Shown here: positions 5,058-6,291 of the stretch, in pieces
Position numbering within the stretch: position 1 is the first letter of the stretch
Layout: each line of letters opens with the position of its first letter
Source: an uncultured Bacilli bacterium
Lineage (GTDB): Bacteria > Bacillota_I > Bacilli_A > RF39 > UBA660
Direction of reading: 5' to 3'
NCBI GenBank assembly: GCA_934096605.1
Contig: CAKOMI010000051.1
Span: forward strand, 1 to 6,291
DNA length: 6,291 bases
The notes under the pieces: model-generated
What the model was told of the DNA's origin: nothing
Seen by the model: only the letters and a program-made list of their open reading frames with translations
Databases searched by the model: none
Made by a program: the position numbers and the translations under genes

Positions 5058-5369
5058 TTATGATTCTTGTATTTTAAGTATCTGTTCAAAATATAAAGAA
5101 GTTTTATCTTGAAAATAAATTTTGCTATTATTAATATTAATTATTGTCCCAGTTTTAGTATATTCAAGTCCTTGATAATAATAATTTATAGTAATTTTCT
5201 CTTTTGTATGATAAGCCCTTATTAAGGTATTACTAATACTATTAATTTCATCTTCACTTAACGTTGGTTTAGGGTGTCTTTTTTTCTTGACTTTAATTTC
5301 ATTTAAAACTTGATTAGTCGGAAAAAGAGACTGGAAAGGAGCCCACACATACTCGCCACGTCTACTCAT
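5058..5369 (-). CDS. yolD: YolD-like protein
   Basis: 103 residues from ATG 5369-5367; a GTG at 5378 is possible, but AGGTGG (5380-5375) is well spaced only for the ATG. The N-terminus (MSRRGEYVWAPFQSL) is the RG...W.PF signature of the YolD-like family. The C-terminal half (about 37-100) has the family pattern of an LSEDE helix followed by strands (ITINYYYQG, KTGTIINI, YFEQILKI). YolD-like proteins are typically encoded beside Y-family UmuC/UvrX polymerases in Bacilli and are thought to act as UmuD-like partners or regulators in SOS mutagenesis; the biochemical role is not settled. Here the start overlaps the polymerase stop by 8 nt, so the two are co-transcribed and probably translationally coupled. 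The gene ends at the bidirectional terminator. Confidence 0.9.
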   Translation of the reverse strand: MSRRGEYVWAPFQSLFPTNQVLNEIKVKKKRHPKPTLSEDEINSISNTLIRAYHTKEKITINYYYQGLEYTKTGTIININNSKIYFQDKTSLYFEQILKIQES

Positions 5370-6291
5370 GATGACCACCTATTTTCTTGTTTCTTTCTTT
5401 AATAGTTGAATTGCTAAGTAAACTTGTACTTTTTAAAATGCTATTTTTACCATACTTTGCTTGAATTTCATCTAAAGCTTTTAATAAATTATTATCAGAG
5501 GCAATTTTCTCAGGATTTGTAAATATATCTAGTTGGGTACCTTCCTTTTTAGATAGTTTACCTAGAGAAATAGAGACGCTTCTGATAGGGGTATTTTCAA
5601 CGTAGTATTTATCAAATAAGGAATAACAAAGAGGCAAAATATTATCGCCGTTATCAGTTGGGTTACTAAGCTTTATTTGATGATAGAACCCACCACCTAT
5701 AACTTTAGAATATCTTATCCCGAAGCCTACTAAACTGGTTGCTTCACTTTTAAGGCGTAATCTTTTAGTTAAAACACTAAGCATTTCTTCAATAATTAAA
5801 TAAATTTCTTCATTAAAGTAATCATGCATTAAAACTTGACTATGACTATAGGACTTTTCTTTAGCTTCGTGTTTAAAATCTTTAATAACGGAATTATCAA
5901 TACCATTCGCGTGTTCCCATAACTCTAAGCCTAAAACCCCAAACTTGTTTTGAAGCTTTTCTTTGTCATAATGAGCAAGATCATAAATAGAGAAGATACC
6001 TATATTATTTAGCCTTTTTTCCATTCTTGTACCAATACCCCAGACACTTGATAAAGGGCTAATAGGCCAAAGCTTTTCTGGTATGTCAGCATAGCCCCAT
6101 TTAGCAATACCATTTTTATGTTTTTTAGCTTCGGTATCCATAGCGATTTTGGCTAAAAGCATATTAGGACCAATGCCACAGGTAGCTGTTAAACCGGTTT
6201 TTTTTTCAATCGCCTTTAAAATAGTTTCACCTAACTTTTCATCACTCATTTTATAATATGATAAATAATTAGTAACATCTAAAAAACACTC
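5362..6291 (-). CDS. uvrX: Y-family translesion DNA polymerase, UvrX/UmuC type (N-terminus outside window)
   Basis: 309 residues are visible, and the frame is open to the window edge; family members are about 410-420 residues, so roughly 100 N-terminal residues are missing. The first visible residues, ECFLDVT, are the end of the SIDExFLD palm motif, including a catalytic Glu. Next come TCGIGPNMLLAKIAMD and the AKK...GIAKW segment of the palm/fingers region, the helix-hairpin-helix thumb (VWGIGTRMEKRLNNIG, about 6045-5998), the little-finger domain, a beta-clamp binding motif QLDIF (5535-5521) and the C-terminal GGHHE typical of the Gram-positive UvrX/YqjW group. It synthesises across damaged template bases. 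An SOS (LexA) site, if any, would be beyond base 6291. The ATG at 6249 is internal, not the start. The stop overlaps the YolD gene start. Confidence 0.93.
   Translation of the reverse strand, partial: ECFLDVTNYLSYYKMSDEKLGETILKAIEKKTGLTATCGIGPNMLLAKIAMDTEAKKHKNGIAKWGYADIPEKLWPISPLSSVWGIGTRMEKRLNNIGIFSIYDLAHYDKEKLQNKFGVLGLELWEHANGIDNSVIKDFKHEAKEKSYSHSQVLMHDYFNEEIYLIIEEMLSVLTKRLRLKSEATSLVGFGIRYSKVIGGGFYHQIKLSNPTDNGDNILPLCYSLFDKYYVENTPIRSVSISLGKLSKKEGTQLDIFTNPEKIASDNNLLKALDEIQAKYGKNSILKSTSLLSNSTIKERNKKIGGHHE

Noticed and set aside
5279..5294. TTTTTTTCTTGACTTT, sharing 15 nt with the terminator/-35 junction at 141-155
   Set aside because: It lies inside the minus-strand YolD gene, encodes its Lys-rich KVKKKR segment, and has no hairpin before it; coincidence of A/T-rich sequence.
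1..6291. CRISPR array, insertion sequence or att site
   Set aside because: No regularly spaced direct repeats, transposase or terminal inverted repeats were seen, and no integrase is adjacent to the tRNA or duplicated tRNA 3' end.

Overview
The window is very AT-rich DNA with classic Gram-positive signals: SD sequences resembling AGGAGGTGAT, sigma-A-like promoters and hairpin-plus-T-run terminators. TGG encodes Trp and TGA is used as a stop, so this is not the mycoplasma code. The YolD/UvrX-type repair pair and a short SYAxW signal-anchor protein point to a low-GC Firmicute, perhaps an uncultured gut Bacilli lineage (RF39 or Erysipelotrichales type). That placement is inference; no rRNA or other phylogenetic marker is present.

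Left part (1-4405). The window opens with the last 39 codons of a protein whose tail carries a CxxC...C motif, followed by a terminator. Next come a 584-residue single-pass membrane protein with cytoplasmic amphipathic repeats, then an unrecognised soluble 177-residue protein. After these lies a tight three-gene operon (2697-4405). All three operon proteins share one core: a Cys before TM1, a glycine-rich TM1, a charged cytoplasmic loop, TM2 with FFLP, and a Cys-rich tail with CxxC. Topology and size resemble VirB2/TrbC-type or Mbov_0395-type pilin-like subunits, although no ATPase or channel gene is in view. The members differ outside the core: one has a short leader region, one has a duplicated Cys-containing extracellular domain on an Asn/Ser/Thr linker, and one is the bare core. 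The partial gene at the left edge is probably a fourth copy. This paralogue array is the most interesting content of the window.

Middle (4406-5051). A tRNA-Ala(TGC) has its own extended -10 promoter and a strong terminator. Its G3:U70 identity pair is intact, but it has C at position 33 and a C.A mismatch in the T stem. It is followed by a small signal-anchored protein that looks C-terminally shortened, ending at a bidirectional terminator.

Right part (5058-6291, minus strand). A Y-family translesion DNA polymerase of the UvrX/UmuC type, whose N-terminus lies beyond the window, overlaps by 8 nt a downstream YolD-like gene. This is a standard SOS-type mutagenesis pair and is convergent with the rest.

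A recurring architectural detail: at 141-150, 2017-2026 and 4601-4610 the identical decamer TTTTTTCTTG joins a terminator T-run directly to the -35 box of the next promoter, so transcription units are packed back to back.
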